This document shows positions 19,870 to 28,879 of a stretch of 64,000 bases of DNA, in pieces; position 1 is the first letter of the stretch, and every line of letters begins with the position of its first letter. Position numbers and translations under genes: made by a program. Where the stretch lies: positions 1,674,001-1,738,000 of the forward strand of contig NZ_CP045118.1 in assembly GCF_009189165.1 (NCBI RefSeq). The letters are read 5' to 3'. The DNA is from Pseudomonas sp. SCB32. Its GTDB lineage: Bacteria; Pseudomonadota; Gammaproteobacteria; Pseudomonadales; Pseudomonadaceae. A model generated the notes under the pieces. The model searched no databases, had not been told where the DNA came from, and saw only the letters and a list, made by a program, of their open reading frames with translations.

Positions 19870-20343
19870 TCAGCCCTTGCTCAGTTGCTGGGCTGCGGCG
19901 AGCACGGCATCGACGTGGCCAGGGACTTTCACGCCGCGCCATTCCTGGCGAAGCACACCCTGGGCGTCGATCAGGAAGGTGCTGCGGTCCACACCCATGT
20001 ATTCCTTGCCGTAGAGCTTCTTCAGCTTGATCACGTCGAACAGCTGGCAGACGGCCTCGTCCTTGTCGCTGATCAGCTCGAAGGGGAAGCACTGCTTGGC
20101 CTTGAAGTTCTCATGGGACTTGATGCCATCGCGGGACACGCCGAAGACCAGGGTGTTGGCCTTGGCGAAGTCCTCGATCTTGTCGCGGAAGCCCTGGCCC
20201 TCGGTGGTGCAGCCGGGAGTGCTGTCCTTGGGGTAGAAGTACAGGACGACCTGCTTGCCCTTGAGTTCCGACAGACGGAACTCGACACCGCTGGTGGCGG
20301 GCGCTTGGAAGTCGGCGACGGCTTTGTTCAGTTCAACGGCCAT
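19870..20343 (-). CDS. bcp: Thioredoxin-dependent peroxiredoxin Bcp (PrxQ)
   Basis: 157-aa atypical peroxiredoxin. The peroxidatic Cys lies in YPKDSTPGCTTEG (about residue 46). The usual BCP resolving Cys five residues later is absent (CTTEGQGFRD), so this is a one-Cys-like PrxQ or uses a distant Cys. Reduces alkyl and hydrogen peroxides with thioredoxin or glutaredoxin in the cytoplasm. GAGGAG upstream of the ATG. It starts 12 nt after gcvR ends, so the two form an operon. Confidence 0.93.
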   Translation of the reverse strand: MAVELNKAVADFQAPATSGVEFRLSELKGKQVVLYFYPKDSTPGCTTEGQGFRDKIEDFAKANTLVFGVSRDGIKSHENFKAKQCFPFELISDKDEAVCQLFDVIKLKKLYGKEYMGVDRSTFLIDAQGVLRQEWRGVKVPGHVDAVLAAAQQLSKG

Positions 20344-20355
20344 GGGCCTCTCTCC

Positions 20356-20913
20356 TCAGGGATGCTGCGGGCGCCAGGGTTCGATCAGCGCGTCCAGGTT
20401 CAGGGCGTCGGCGAAATCCAGGAACTGGTCGCGTAGCCAGCTGATCTGGGTGCCGGCCGGCAGGGTCACGGTGATGGTGGCGTTGAGCATGCTGGTGTTG
20501 GTGTGCGGCGCCTGGTAGGTGTCGCAGGTGAGGTTCTCCAGCTCGATGTTGTGATCGATGAAGAACTGGCACAGCTCGTTGAGGATGTCCGGCCGATACA
20601 CGGCGCTGACGTAGGCCACGTAGGGCAGGGCCTGGGCGCGGGTGACGTGGACATTGCTGCGGGTGACGCTGAGGGTGAAGCCGTGGCGCTTGGCCAGCGC
20701 CGGCAGGCCGCCCTCCAGGCGGGCCAGGGCGTCCCAGCTGCCGGCAACCTGCAGGACCAGTGCGCTGAACTCGCCATGGCGGGTCAGGCGGCTGCTGATG
20801 ACCGAGCAACGGTTATCGATGCAGGTGCGGCACAGCACGCTGGTCAGCTCCATCGGGTTCGGGCCCAGCGCACTGATCAGAAGAAATTGTTCACGAGGGT
20901 GGGAGGTGGACAT
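20356..20913 (-). CDS. gcvR: Glycine cleavage system regulator GcvR-like ACT protein
   Basis: 185 aa with two ACT domains, one near the N-terminus (REQFLLISALGPNPMELTSVLCRTC) and one C-terminal (YVAYVSAVYRPDILNELCQFFIDHNI). GcvR proteins bind glycine and antagonise GcvA at the gcv operon. The start MSTSHPREQ at 20913 is chosen. The longer frame upstream runs into the dapA promoter and is Arg/Ser-rich. Divergent from dapA, co-oriented with bcp, as in P. aeruginosa by recall. Confidence 0.9.
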   Translation of the reverse strand: MSTSHPREQFLLISALGPNPMELTSVLCRTCIDNRCSVISSRLTRHGEFSALVLQVAGSWDALARLEGGLPALAKRHGFTLSVTRSNVHVTRAQALPYVAYVSAVYRPDILNELCQFFIDHNIELENLTCDTYQAPHTNTSMLNATITVTLPAGTQISWLRDQFLDFADALNLDALIEPWRPQHP

Positions 20914-21085
20914 GCAGCTTTCCTGGGAATGGCGGCCAAGCGGGCCGCACCGACAAAGGGGAAAGGGTAGCGAAAAGAGCCGATGAGGGGAATGTCTGAC
21001 CGCTCGCGGGACGCTGCTGTCACCTTGTGCGTGGCCGGTGGCGACAGTACCATTACGGCTTTCTTTTTCCGGCAGGAGCGGTTGC

Positions 21086-21964
21086 ATGATTGCGGGCAGT
21101 ATGGTGGCGCTGGTCACCCCCTTCGATGCTCAGGGTCGACTGGATTGGGACAGCCTCGCGAAGCTGGTGGACTTCCACCTGCAGGAAGGCACCAACGCCA
21201 TCGTTGCGGTCGGCACTACGGGTGAGTCCGCCACGCTGGACGTGAGCGAGCACCTGGAAGTGATCCGACGCGTGGTCGATCAGGTCAATGGCCGCATTCC
21301 GGTGATCGCCGGTACCGGCGCCAACTCCACCCGCGAAGCGGTCGAGCTGACCGAGGCTGCCAAGAGCGGCGGCGCCGACGCTTGCCTGCTGGTGACCCCG
21401 TACTACAACAAGCCGACCCAGGAAGGCCTGTACCAGCACTTCCGCCACATCGCCGAAGCCGTGGCCATCCCGCAGATCCTCTACAACGTGCCGGGCCGCA
21501 CCGCCTGCGACATGCTGCCGGAGACCGTCGAGCGCCTGTCCAAGGTGCCGAACATCGTCGGCATCAAGGAAGCCACCGGTGACCTGCAGCGCGGCAAGGA
21601 AGTACTGGACCGCGTCGGCAAGGATTTCCTGGTCTATTCCGGCGACGACGCCACCGCTGTCGAACTGATGCTGATGGGCGGCAAGGGCAACATCTCCGTG
21701 ACCGCCAACGTCGCCCCGCGCGCCATGAGCAACCTGTGCGCCGCCGCCATGCGTGGCGATGCCGGTGAAGCCCGCGCCATCAATGACCGCCTGATGCCGC
21801 TGCACAAGGCCCTGTTCATCGAATCCAACCCGATTCCGGTGAAATTCGCCCTGCACGAAATGGGGCTGATCCCCGAAGGTATCCGCCTGCCCCTGACCTG
21901 GCTCAGCCCGCGTTGCCACGAACCGCTGCGTCAGGCCATGCGCCAGACCGGCGTGCTGGCATAA
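21086..21964 (+). CDS. dapA: 4-hydroxy-tetrahydrodipicolinate synthase
   Basis: 292-aa TIM-barrel lyase condensing pyruvate with aspartate semialdehyde, first committed step to lysine and diaminopimelate. Seen are GTTGESATL (substrate-binding threonines), YNVPGRT with the catalytic Tyr (about 133) and GIKEATGDL with the Schiff-base Lys (about 161). The start [13 protein letters not shown] (21086) has AGGAG eight bases upstream. An in-frame upstream ATG adds 16 residues atypical for the family. bamC follows 13 nt later. Confidence 0.96.
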   Translation: MIAGSMVALVTPFDAQGRLDWDSLAKLVDFHLQEGTNAIVAVGTTGESATLDVSEHLEVIRRVVDQVNGRIPVIAGTGANSTREAVELTEAAKSGGADACLLVTPYYNKPTQEGLYQHFRHIAEAVAIPQILYNVPGRTACDMLPETVERLSKVPNIVGIKEATGDLQRGKEVLDRVGKDFLVYSGDDATAVELMLMGGKGNISVTANVAPRAMSNLCAAAMRGDAGEARAINDRLMPLHKALFIESNPIPVKFALHEMGLIPEGIRLPLTWLSPRCHEPLRQAMRQTGVLA

Positions 21965-21977
21965 GGAGCTTTCTCGC

Positions 21978-23168
21978 ATGAAGCGACTGGCAGGACTGAC
22001 TGCGCTCGCCCTGGTCATCGGCAACACCTCCGGCTGCGGCTGGCTGTGGGGCCCGGATGGTTATTTCCGCGACCGCGGCGACGATTACCTCAATGCCCGC
22101 GAAACGGCGCCGATGAAGGTGCCCGAAGGCCTGCAGAGCAAGCCGCTCGACCCGCTGCTGCCGGTGCCGATGAACGTCGCCGACACCCATGAGAAGGAAG
22201 GCGAGTTCGAAGTACCGCGTCCGCAGCCCCTGGCCAGCGCTGGCGAAGTCAGCGACTTCAGCCTGCAGAAGAGCGGCGATTCGCGCTGGCTGATCGCCCA
22301 GCGTCCGCCAGCGGAAGTGTGGCCTGTGGCCCACCAATTCTTCCAGGACAACGGCTTCTCCATCACCAACGAACGTCCGCAGACCGGCGAGTTCAGCACC
22401 AACTGGCAGCCGCTCTCGCAGCTCTCCGCGCCCCTGGCGCGCCGCCTGAGCAGCCGTGTCTCCGGCGTCGAGCCCGACAGCGAGGCGCGCGTGCGCGTGC
22501 GCATCGAGCCGGGAGTGGAAACCAACACCAGTGAAGTCTACGTGCTGAGCGAAACCCGCCCGGCCGGTAGCACCGCCAGTCCGGACTGGCCGTCCAAGCC
22601 GGCGGTGCCGAGCCTCGACGCCGCGCTGCTCGACGAAATGCTGGCCAGCATGGCGACCAGCGCCGAGAAGGGCGGCTCCGTCTCCCTGCTCGCCGCGCAC
22701 TCGGCCTACGACACTCCCGGCACCGCCGAGCTGAGCAAGGACGGCAGCGGCAACCCGGTACTTACCGTGGATTCCGACTTCGACCGCGCCTGGGTCAGCG
22801 TTGGCCGCGCGCTGGATCGCGCCGACATCCGCGTGGACGACCTCAACCGCAGCCTGGGCGTGTACTACGTCAACATCGCCGAAGGCGCGAAGAAGAAGGA
22901 CGAAGACAAGCCTGGCTTCTTCCGCAGCCTGTTCGGCGGCGGCGAGAAGACCAAGGAAGAGGAAGACGCCAAGGCCAAGCGTTACCAGCTTCGCCTGACC
23001 AGCGTGAACAACACGGTGCAGATCACCGTCGACAAAGACATCAACACTTCCGCGCCGGCTGACGTGGCGCAGGGCGTGCTGGAAAAACTCCAGGAGAGTA
23101 TGCGGAATGCACTTCGCGGTCCTGGGGAGCGGAAGCCGGGGCAATTCGGCCTTGGTGAGCAGCTCTGA
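21978..23168 (+). CDS. bamC: Outer-membrane assembly lipoprotein BamC
   Basis: 396-aa lipoprotein. The signal ends at Cys20 (NTSGCGW). The unstructured N-terminal region (about 21-100) that binds BamD is followed by two helix-grip domains, the second near the C-terminus ([17 protein letters not shown]). An acidic/Lys-rich linker (KKKDEDKPG...[12 protein letters not shown]) sits between. Accessory subunit of the BAM beta-barrel assembly machine. Downstream of dapA in a conserved pair. Its last 62 nt overlap the next gene in another frame. Confidence 0.92.
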   Translation: MKRLAGLTALALVIGNTSGCGWLWGPDGYFRDRGDDYLNARETAPMKVPEGLQSKPLDPLLPVPMNVADTHEKEGEFEVPRPQPLASAGEVSDFSLQKSGDSRWLIAQRPPAEVWPVAHQFFQDNGFSITNERPQTGEFSTNWQPLSQLSAPLARRLSSRVSGVEPDSEARVRVRIEPGVETNTSEVYVLSETRPAGSTASPDWPSKPAVPSLDAALLDEMLASMATSAEKGGSVSLLAAHSAYDTPGTAELSKDGSGNPVLTVDSDFDRAWVSVGRALDRADIRVDDLNRSLGVYYVNIAEGAKKKDEDKPGFFRSLFGGGEKTKEEEDAKAKRYQLRLTSVNNTVQITVDKDINTSAPADVAQGVLEKLQESMRNALRGPGERKPGQFGLGEQL

Positions 23169-23865
23169 CACCCGGATACTGATCGATTGCGGCTTTCCGC
23201 TGCGTGAAACCATCCGTCGTCTGGCGCGCCTGGGCGTAGAGCCCGGGCAGCTGGACGCGATCCTCGTCACGCACGAGCACTCCGATCACATCAACGGCGT
23301 CGAACTGCTGGCCCGGCACCATCGAATACCCGTGTACCTCAGTGCCGGCACCCTGCAGGGAATGCGCAAGCCGGTGACACCGGCGGGGCTGCTCAAATGC
23401 GGCGACCGCCTGGTACTGAAAGACCTGGAAGTCACTGCGGTGAGCGTCTCGCACGATGCGCGGGAGCCCTTGCAGTACGTGTTTTCCGATGGCCGGAAGC
23501 GCTTTGGCCAGCTCACCGATCTGGGGGCCGCCACGGCGCAGGTGCTGGAGTGCTATCGTGGCCTCGATGCATTGATCATCGAGGCAAACCACGATACCGA
23601 CATGCTGGCCCGCGGTCCGTATCCCTACCCACTCAAAGCCCGCGTTGGCGGCCAGTGGGGGCATTTGAACAACCGGCAGGCCGCCGAATTGGTGGCGCAG
23701 CTGGGCTGGGAAAGCTTGCAGCACCTGGTGCTGGCGCATCTCAGCGAAAAGAACAACTCGCCGCAGCTGGCCCGGCAAAGCTTCGTCGACACCCTAGGGT
23801 GCGACCCGGGCTGGCTGCAGGTGGCCGATCAGCATTCGGGACTCGACTGGCGCACCATCGCCTGA
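23107..23865 (+). CDS. MBL-fold metallo-hydrolase (YycJ/WalJ-like)
   Basis: 252-aa metallo-beta-lactamase-fold protein. Metal ligands are visible in [15 protein letters not shown] (HxHxDH, about 58-63), VSHDA and a C-terminal LAHLSEKNN His. The closest family in my recall is YycJ/WalJ, a putative exonuclease or phosphodiesterase. Starts inside bamC with a 62-nt overlap and AGGAGAG nine nt before the ATG. Followed by purC after 30 nt. Function in Pseudomonas unknown. Confidence 0.87.
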   Translation: MHFAVLGSGSRGNSALVSSSDTRILIDCGFPLRETIRRLARLGVEPGQLDAILVTHEHSDHINGVELLARHHRIPVYLSAGTLQGMRKPVTPAGLLKCGDRLVLKDLEVTAVSVSHDAREPLQYVFSDGRKRFGQLTDLGAATAQVLECYRGLDALIIEANHDTDMLARGPYPYPLKARVGGQWGHLNNRQAAELVAQLGWESLQHLVLAHLSEKNNSPQLARQSFVDTLGCDPGWLQVADQHSGLDWRTIA

Positions 23866-23895
23866 GCCCATCCATTCAAGCAAGCGGAGCCCATC

Positions 23896-24606
23896 ATGGA
23901 AAAACGCGAAGAACTGTATCGCGGCAAGGCCAAGTCGGTTTACACCACCGATGACGCCGACCGCCTCGTCCTGCTGTTCCGCAACGACACCTCGGCGTTC
24001 GACGGCAAGCGCATCGAACAGCTCGACCGCAAAGGCATGGTGAACAACAAGTTCAACGCCTTCATCATGCAGAAGCTCGAAGCCGCCGGCATCCCGACCC
24101 AGTTCGACGCCCTGCTGTCGGACAACGAAGTGCTGGTCAAGAAGCTCGCCATGATCCCGGTCGAGTGCGTCGTGCGTAACTACGCCGCCGGCAGCCTGGT
24201 GCGTCGCCTGGGTGTGGAAGAGGGCGTGCAGCTCACTCCGCCGACCTTCGAACTGTTCCTGAAGAACGACGCCCTGGGTGACCCCTTCATCAATGAATCC
24301 CACGTCCAGGCCTTCGGCTGGGCGACCCTGGAGCAGCTGGCCGAAATGAAGGCCTACTCCTTCAAGGTCAACGAAGTGCTGAACAAGCTGTTCGACGACG
24401 CCGGCCTGCTGCTGGTGGACTTCAAGCTGGAGTTCGGCGTGTTCCACGGCAAGATCGTCCTGGGCGACGAATTCAGCCCGGACGGTTGCCGTCTGTGGGA
24501 CAAGGAAACCCGCAAGAAGATGGACAAGGACCGCTTCCGCCAGGGCCTGGGCGACGTGATCGAGGCCTACGAGGAAGTCGCTCACCGACTCGGCGTGCCG
24601 CTGTAA
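23896..24606 (+). CDS. purC: SAICAR synthetase PurC
   Basis: 236-aa ATP-dependent ligase joining aspartate to CAIR in de novo purine synthesis. The N-terminus [18 protein letters not shown] and the motifs [25 protein letters not shown] and LVDFKLEFG are characteristic. The family length is normal. Last protein-coding gene before tRNA-Ser. No clear terminator is seen in the 94 nt between. Confidence 0.96.
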   Translation: MEKREELYRGKAKSVYTTDDADRLVLLFRNDTSAFDGKRIEQLDRKGMVNNKFNAFIMQKLEAAGIPTQFDALLSDNEVLVKKLAMIPVECVVRNYAAGSLVRRLGVEEGVQLTPPTFELFLKNDALGDPFINESHVQAFGWATLEQLAEMKAYSFKVNEVLNKLFDDAGLLLVDFKLEFGVFHGKIVLGDEFSPDGCRLWDKETRKKMDKDRFRQGLGDVIEAYEEVAHRLGVPL

Positions 24607-24700
24607 AACGGCGAAATCACGCAAGCGCCTGATACCACGCAAAAAAATCCAAAACAGGGCTTCGCCTTCGGACTTCAAGCTGGTATCATGCGCGCCGCAC

Positions 24701-24790
24701 GGAGAGATGCCGGAGTGGTCGAACGGGACGGATTCGAAATCCGTTGAGTCAGCAATGGCTCCTAGGGTTCAAATCCCTATCTCTCCGCCA
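24701..24790 (+). tRNA. tRNA-Ser (anticodon CGA)
   Basis: 90-nt type II tRNA with a long variable arm and encoded CCA. The acceptor stem GGAGAGA pairs with TCTCTCC. The anticodon loop is TTCGAAA (CGA, reads UCG). A TATCAT -10-like box lies 11 bp upstream. Its 3' end is the integration site of the element at 24765-34411. The gene is intact because the inserted DNA restores the 3' half. Confidence 0.97.
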
Positions 24791-24802
24791 TTACAGATGG
24801 CC
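24765..24802 (+). repeat. attL: 38-bp core direct repeat (copy 1)
   Basis: Starts GGGTTCAAATCCCTATC and ends GATGGCC. Identical to 34374-34411. Overlaps the last 26 nt of tRNA-Ser. Confidence 0.92.
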
Positions 24803-24803
24803 G

Positions 24804-24846
24804 AAACCCCTGAAATGCCTAGCGTTTCAGGGGTTTTGTCTTTTCT
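24804..24846 (+). terminator. Terminator for tRNA-Ser supplied by the element
   Basis: AAACCCCTGAAA / TTTCAGGGGTTT with loop TGCCTAGCG, then TTTTGTCTTTTC. The tail GGGGTTTTGTCTTTTC is identical to that of the terminator beyond attR, though the stems differ. Confidence 0.9.
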
Positions 24847-24858
24847 GCGTCCGGCGTT

Positions 24859-24876
24859 TGTCGAAGAAGTGTCGAA
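24859..24876 (+). repeat. Putative integrase arm-type site (left)
   Basis: TGTCGAAGAAGTGTCGAA contains two GTCGAA half-repeats and matches 17 of 18 bases at 34253-34270, the other inner end of the element. Position just inside each att core suggests arm-binding sites for the integrase. Confidence 0.5.
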
Positions 24877-25011
24877 GATCGCTTTCATGACCGCCCGCGA
24901 TCCTGGATTACTCCACTCCTCTTGCTGGACAGCCTGACCTCCAGCCGTTAGCGTCCTGCCTTTCCTACAGCCATTTCCTACATGGCTGCGACTTTCTGGA
25001 TAGGGCATTCG

Positions 25012-25371
25012 ATGGACGTTGTGAAAGAGCTACAGGCAGAGCTGTGCCGCTTTGCCAAAGAGCGGGACTGGGATCAGTTCCACACCCCCAAAAATCTCGC
25101 TATGGCGCTCTCCGGAGAGGCTGGTGAGCTGCTCGAGCTCTTTCAATGGCTGACGCCCGAGCAGAGTCAGCGCGACGCACTCTCCGAGAAAATGCTCCTC
25201 GAGATAGAAGGGGAGATGGCAGACGTCCTGCTCTACCTCCTGCGCCTGGCCGACAAGCTCGGTATCGACGTCCTTCAGGCAGCGCGTTCAAAGATCCAGC
25301 TGAATGCTGAGAAGTACCCGGTTGATAAAGCCAAAGGGAATGCCGTCAAGTACTCCAGGAGGGACGATTGA
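25012..25371 (+). CDS. MazG-like nucleotide pyrophosphohydrolase
   Basis: 119-aa all-alpha NTP-PPase (MazG-like/iMazG type). Metal-binding acidic motifs are intact: SGEAGELLELFQW (ExxE) and EGEMADVLLYLL (ExxD), with the family's KY..DKAKG-type C-terminus (EKYPVDKAKGNAVKYSRRDD). Such enzymes hydrolyse dNTPs or (p)ppGpp-like and modified nucleotides. They are carried by phages and by defence loci. ATG 25012 is used. An in-frame start at 24982 is possible but falls in a hairpin. Its stop overlaps the next ATG by one base (TGATG), so the two genes are coupled. Confidence 0.85.
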   Translation: MDVVKELQAELCRFAKERDWDQFHTPKNLAMALSGEAGELLELFQWLTPEQSQRDALSEKMLLEIEGEMADVLLYLLRLADKLGIDVLQAARSKIQLNAEKYPVDKAKGNAVKYSRRDD

Positions 25372-26351
25372 TGGCTCATTTGGTCTACCAGCCATGCTCC
25401 GATGACGATGCGGGCGAGAACCTCCAGAAAACGATCCTCAATCCCGTGCCTTTGTCGAGGATAAGGGCGTGGTTGCCGGAGGCGTTGTACGCGAAGCTTT
25501 TGATTGAGAATCCTGACGGAAAGGTCTTCGTATGGGGCGTTGTACCAAGCAGCAATACCAATTCGTCATACGCCAAGTTGTCTCCGGACGATGTGGTGAT
25601 CTTCAACCGCAAAACGATAATCACCGTCGCTGCAACGGTTACGTACAAGCTTACTTCCAAGAGTCTAGCGATTGAGCTGTGGGGCTATAAAAGCCGGGAA
25701 GAGCAGACTACTTGGGAGAACATCTATTTCCTGACCGACGTCCGCCATCTGTCCATCCCCTTCAGGGCGATTCAGCAACATGTGAAGAGCCAGCAGCGGC
25801 AGTGCTTCTATCGTTTCAACGAATCGGATAGCGAGTCAGCCTTTGCTGCGTTCGACCAGCTGCAGAGTATGTCTCTTGGTCTGGTTCCGACATTGGCTGA
25901 CGTGAAAGCTGAAATTCTGGCCAACCTGACTGTTGATGGCGTCGGCTCTGCCCCCACCCGAGGGGAGCACCGTTATATCGTCGATCACCTGTTTGGGAAG
26001 AATGCTGAAGGTAGCTGTTCAATTTGCGGTGGTGCTTTCCCTCGGTCCATGTTGGTGGCCTCGCACATCAAGAAGCGCTCAGCCTGCAGCAGAGATGAGA
26101 AGCTCGACGTTCAAAACGTCGCGACTGCGATGTGCCGGCTCGGCTGCGATCCTCTGTTTGAACTGGGCTTCATATCGGTTCTTGAAGGCAAAGTCGTTCG
26201 ACACCCATCTCGAACTGGTTCCGAGCTGATCAGCAGCTACATCGACAAATTGGTGGGGCGTCCCGTAAATGCGTGGACAAAGAAGACTCAAAAGTACTTC
26301 CAGTGGCACGCAACGGCTCACGGCTACGGCGTCACGCCCTCAAAGCCCTAG
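25371..26351 (+). CDS. HNH endonuclease domain protein
   Basis: 326 aa. The N-terminal ~200 residues are unrecognised (mostly beta-like, possibly substrate sensing). The C-terminal part carries an HNH_2-like nuclease: CSICGGAFP (zinc knuckle, about 222), LVASHIKKRSACS (first catalytic His) and CRLGCDPLFELGFISV (HDxLFDxGxI position with Cys in place of His, a variant I believe recurs in this subfamily). AGGAGG precedes the ATG and the start overlaps the MazG-like stop. Looks like a restriction-type or toxin-type nuclease with a nucleotide-handling partner. Convergent with the integrase by 12 bp. Defence role is inference. Confidence 0.78.
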   Translation: MAHLVYQPCSDDDAGENLQKTILNPVPLSRIRAWLPEALYAKLLIENPDGKVFVWGVVPSSNTNSSYAKLSPDDVVIFNRKTIITVAATVTYKLTSKSLAIELWGYKSREEQTTWENIYFLTDVRHLSIPFRAIQQHVKSQQRQCFYRFNESDSESAFAAFDQLQSMSLGLVPTLADVKAEILANLTVDGVGSAPTRGEHRYIVDHLFGKNAEGSCSICGGAFPRSMLVASHIKKRSACSRDEKLDVQNVATAMCRLGCDPLFELGFISVLEGKVVRHPSRTGSELISSYIDKLVGRPVNAWTKKTQKYFQWHATAHGYGVTPSKP

Positions 26352-27328
26352 GCCTCGCATCGGATTGAGCCTCACCGCATCCTGCAGATGATCTGGCGAT
26401 AGATGGGCATAGCGCATCGTCATCGTCAGCGAGCCGTGGCCCAGGATCTTCTGCAGGGTGAGGATATTCCCGCCGTTCATCATGAAGTACGACGCGAAGG
26501 TGTGCCGCAGCACGTGGGACGCTTGGCCAGCGGGGAGGGCGATGCAGGTTTTGATGGTCTGGTCGAAGCTGTTCCGGCAGTTGGAGAACAGGCCATGTTC
26601 CAGGAAGTGCTGCTGCAACGCGGTTTCCAGCTCGCCATCGATGGGGACTGAGCGCGTCCGCTTTGACTTGGTGTTCGCGAAGGTCACGCATCCAGCTCGT
26701 ACACGTGCAGGCACCAGCGATTCGGCCTCACCCAGCGTGCACCAGTGGACAGGCATATCCGGGCCACCATCTCGACGTGCGGGGTCTTGCAGCGGTTCCT
26801 GATGGCTTCGAACAGGGTTCTGATCTGGCCCTCGTTCAGCCAGGTCAGCTCGCGTTCCTGAAGCTTGAGCGGTTTGACGCGCTGGAGAGGGTTGGCGAAG
26901 TCGATGTCGCCCAGTTGCAGCAGCGCGTTGAACACCGCACGCAGGTAGCCCAGCCGGTTGTTGAGCGTCTTCCCGTTCGAGCCGGCCTCGAGCTGTCGGG
27001 AGCGATACTCGGCATAGTGGTGCGCCGTCAGTTGGCTGCCCACCGGGTCACCCAGTTCCTTTGCCAGCATGTGCAGCAGGCGTTTGCGGTTCTCTCCGTC
27101 CGCGAGCGTATGGCCGTGCAGCACCGCCCAGCGATCAACCAGCTCAGATAGGCGCCGCCGGTCCTTGGGCTTGGCTGTCCATGCAGGGTTCTCGATGCAC
27201 TTCTGCCGCACCGTGGCTTCGAAGCGCTGGGCCTCCCCCTTGGTCTTGAACCGCTTGCGGAAGCGCTTGCCCTTGATGGGTTCGACGTCGACGAACCAGA
27301 GGCCGTCCGGGAGTTTTGTGATGCTCAT
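26340..27328 (-). pseudogene. Tyrosine-recombinase integrase, interrupted by a -1 frameshift
   Basis: Reads as one Pf-phage-type integrase split between two frames. Codons from 27328 give MSITKLPDGLWFVDVEPIKG through CLSTGARW (first catalytic Arg). The frame then shifts. The other frame continues GEAESLVPARVRAG through HVLRHTFASYF (HxxR) and GHGSLTMTMRYAHL (catalytic Tyr). Adding one G to the GGG at 26731-26733 (TGG GTG becomes TGG GGT GAG) restores a complete 330-aa protein. The start codon shares a base with the rep stop, so it was coupled to rep. Could be true decay, a sequencing or assembly error in a G run, or rare slippage. Otherwise full length, with all catalytic residues present. Confidence 0.85.
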
Positions 27329-28620
27329 CAGACGGCATAGCCTCGCCTGAGGTAGCGGTCCGAGATCAGGTCCTTGATGTGCTGCTCGAGGTCGCGACGA
27401 GTCCAACCCTTGGCCAGATAGTGGTCTTCGATGACGTGCCAGAATTCCAGTCGGTAGGCGGACTCAATAGCCTTTTTTGCGGGTATGCGCTCCCGTGCAA
27501 TCAGGCTGATGAACTGGCCCAGGAACATCTCGCAGTTCTTGCCGGAGAAGCCCTGAGCGGTCTTGTAGTAGCGCCGGTATTCGACGCGGTCGATCAGCGG
27601 ATCACACTCCACCTGCACCTTCACGTCCTGCATGATCAGCGACCAGAACGGGTCGTACACGGCATCCCGGGCGAGCAACTTGAACGCCTCGCAGGCATAG
27701 CCGAAAAGGCCTTGCAGGTGCGGACAGATACCGGTGTAGGTCTGCGTGGCGATCACCGCGCCAGAGGGCAGGCAGGTGCCTTGGGCGAACTGTTCGACGA
27801 TGGAGTGGTGGAAACGGAACTCGATGCGCCACACCGTTTCCTTCGGGTCGTAGGCGGCTTCACCCTCGTCGAACGGATCGCCGTTGAGACCGGACCACAC
27901 CGCATTCCAGTAATCCAGCTTGTCGCTCGCTCGGGCCTGTAGCGTCTTGTTGTAGATGCACAGCTGAAGGCCGTTGGCCGAGCCGAACATGAAGGTCTCG
28001 CCGCGTCCGTACACCGAGGCGTTGCCGTCGAACTCGATGCGGTCGATGCCGCTGATCTGGCGGACCCGGTTCGACCGGCAGTGCATGCGATCCACGATGT
28101 CAGCGGGTGGCTTCCAGCCTTGAACATCCAGGGCGATATGCACCGCGCATTGGTTCGTTTCGCAGTGGGTGAGCACCGCGGCGGCGAGATCGTCGAGCAC
28201 TGTCTGAAGGGCCGCAGGATCGGTGCCGTCGATAGCGTGCGGAGACGCCTCGATCTTCAAGTGCGAGCCGATGGTGTCGAGCTTGATGTTGTGGTTCTTG
28301 ATCAACAGGATCAGGCCGAGGTCCGCGTTCTGCAGGCGGAACTGGTAGCCGGAGTCGCGGCCGATACGCCCCTTGGACCACTGGCGCCCGGCGAATTCGG
28401 CGGTGGCCTCCTTGTCATCGAACAGCGCCATAACCTCGGGGCGGATCATGCCGTTGTACAGCTGCCGGACCGTATCGACGCCGCACCGCAGCACCCGCAC
28501 GCCGGAGAGGTCGGTGAAGCTGCCGGGCCGCGCATCGACAAACAAACGGCCGCGCGGGGAATCAACGATCTGGCCGTCAGGCTGAACGATCAGGCGGTGC
28601 TGGTGGGTCACTTTTCTCAT
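27328..28620 (-). CDS. Replication initiation protein, inovirus (Pf) / Rep_trans type
   Basis: 430 aa. Resembles the rolling-circle initiator of Pf-type filamentous phages and related replicons (Rep_trans-like): the central WNAVWSGLNGDPFDEGEAAYDPKETVWRIEFRFHHS block and RVEYRRYYKTAQGFSG with candidate nicking Tyr. Nicks the double-stranded form to start strand displacement. Located directly upstream of and coupled to the integrase, the same rep-int order as in Pf prophages. ATG at 28620 with AGGTG seven bases upstream. Intact, so the element may still excise and replicate if an integrase is supplied. Confidence 0.8.
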   Translation of the reverse strand: MRKVTHQHRLIVQPDGQIVDSPRGRLFVDARPGSFTDLSGVRVLRCGVDTVRQLYNGMIRPEVMALFDDKEATAEFAGRQWSKGRIGRDSGYQFRLQNADLGLILLIKNHNIKLDTIGSHLKIEASPHAIDGTDPAALQTVLDDLAAAVLTHCETNQCAVHIALDVQGWKPPADIVDRMHCRSNRVRQISGIDRIEFDGNASVYGRGETFMFGSANGLQLCIYNKTLQARASDKLDYWNAVWSGLNGDPFDEGEAAYDPKETVWRIEFRFHHSIVEQFAQGTCLPSGAVIATQTYTGICPHLQGLFGYACEAFKLLARDAVYDPFWSLIMQDVKVQVECDPLIDRVEYRRYYKTAQGFSGKNCEMFLGQFISLIARERIPAKKAIESAYRLEFWHVIEDHYLAKGWTRRDLEQHIKDLISDRYLRRGYAV

Positions 28621-28691
28621 GGGGAATCACCTAACAATGTCCAATAACCAACGAATAGGAAATGGGTTGTCCGACGTGTTACAGGGCCGTC

Positions 28692-28748
28692 GGCCGCGCC
28701 CACCGTCGGGGCGCTCGTGCCTTACGCTACCGTCCGGTGGGCGCGGCC
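28692..28748. repeat. Perfect 14-bp inverted repeat upstream of rep
   Basis: GGCCGCGCCCACCG (28692-28705) and its exact complement (28735-28748) around a 29-nt loop that contains the stop codon of the 50-aa ORF. Candidate replication-origin, packaging or attenuation hairpin. Confidence 0.7.
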
Positions 28749-28879
28749 AACGACCAGCACGCGAGGCGTCCAGGATCGATCCAGCAGGTGGGGTATTCGG
28801 GGCGATGCAGCTCCCACAGACCGAACAGGTACGCGGTGAGCAGGAAGAGAAGGGTCTTGAGCAAGAGGCACTCCGACAT
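28727..28879 (-). CDS. Small hydrophobic protein, 50 aa
   Basis: A short frame: [20 protein letters not shown] at the N-terminus is a convincing single membrane helix, followed by [20 protein letters not shown] and a short tail. GGAG lies six bases before the ATG. Lies 106 nt upstream of rep on the same strand, inside the phage core. Small membrane proteins are common in inovirus operons, but I cannot name this one. Supported by the ribosome site, hydrophobic pattern and location. Confidence 0.65.
   Translation of the reverse strand: MSECLLLKTLLFLLTAYLFGLWELHRPEYPTCWIDPGRLACWSLAAPTGR

Noticed and set aside
24982..25011. Earlier start for the MazG-like protein
   Set aside because: The extra ten residues begin inside a CAGCCAT/ATGGCTG hairpin and are not typical of the family. 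Kept only as an alternative.
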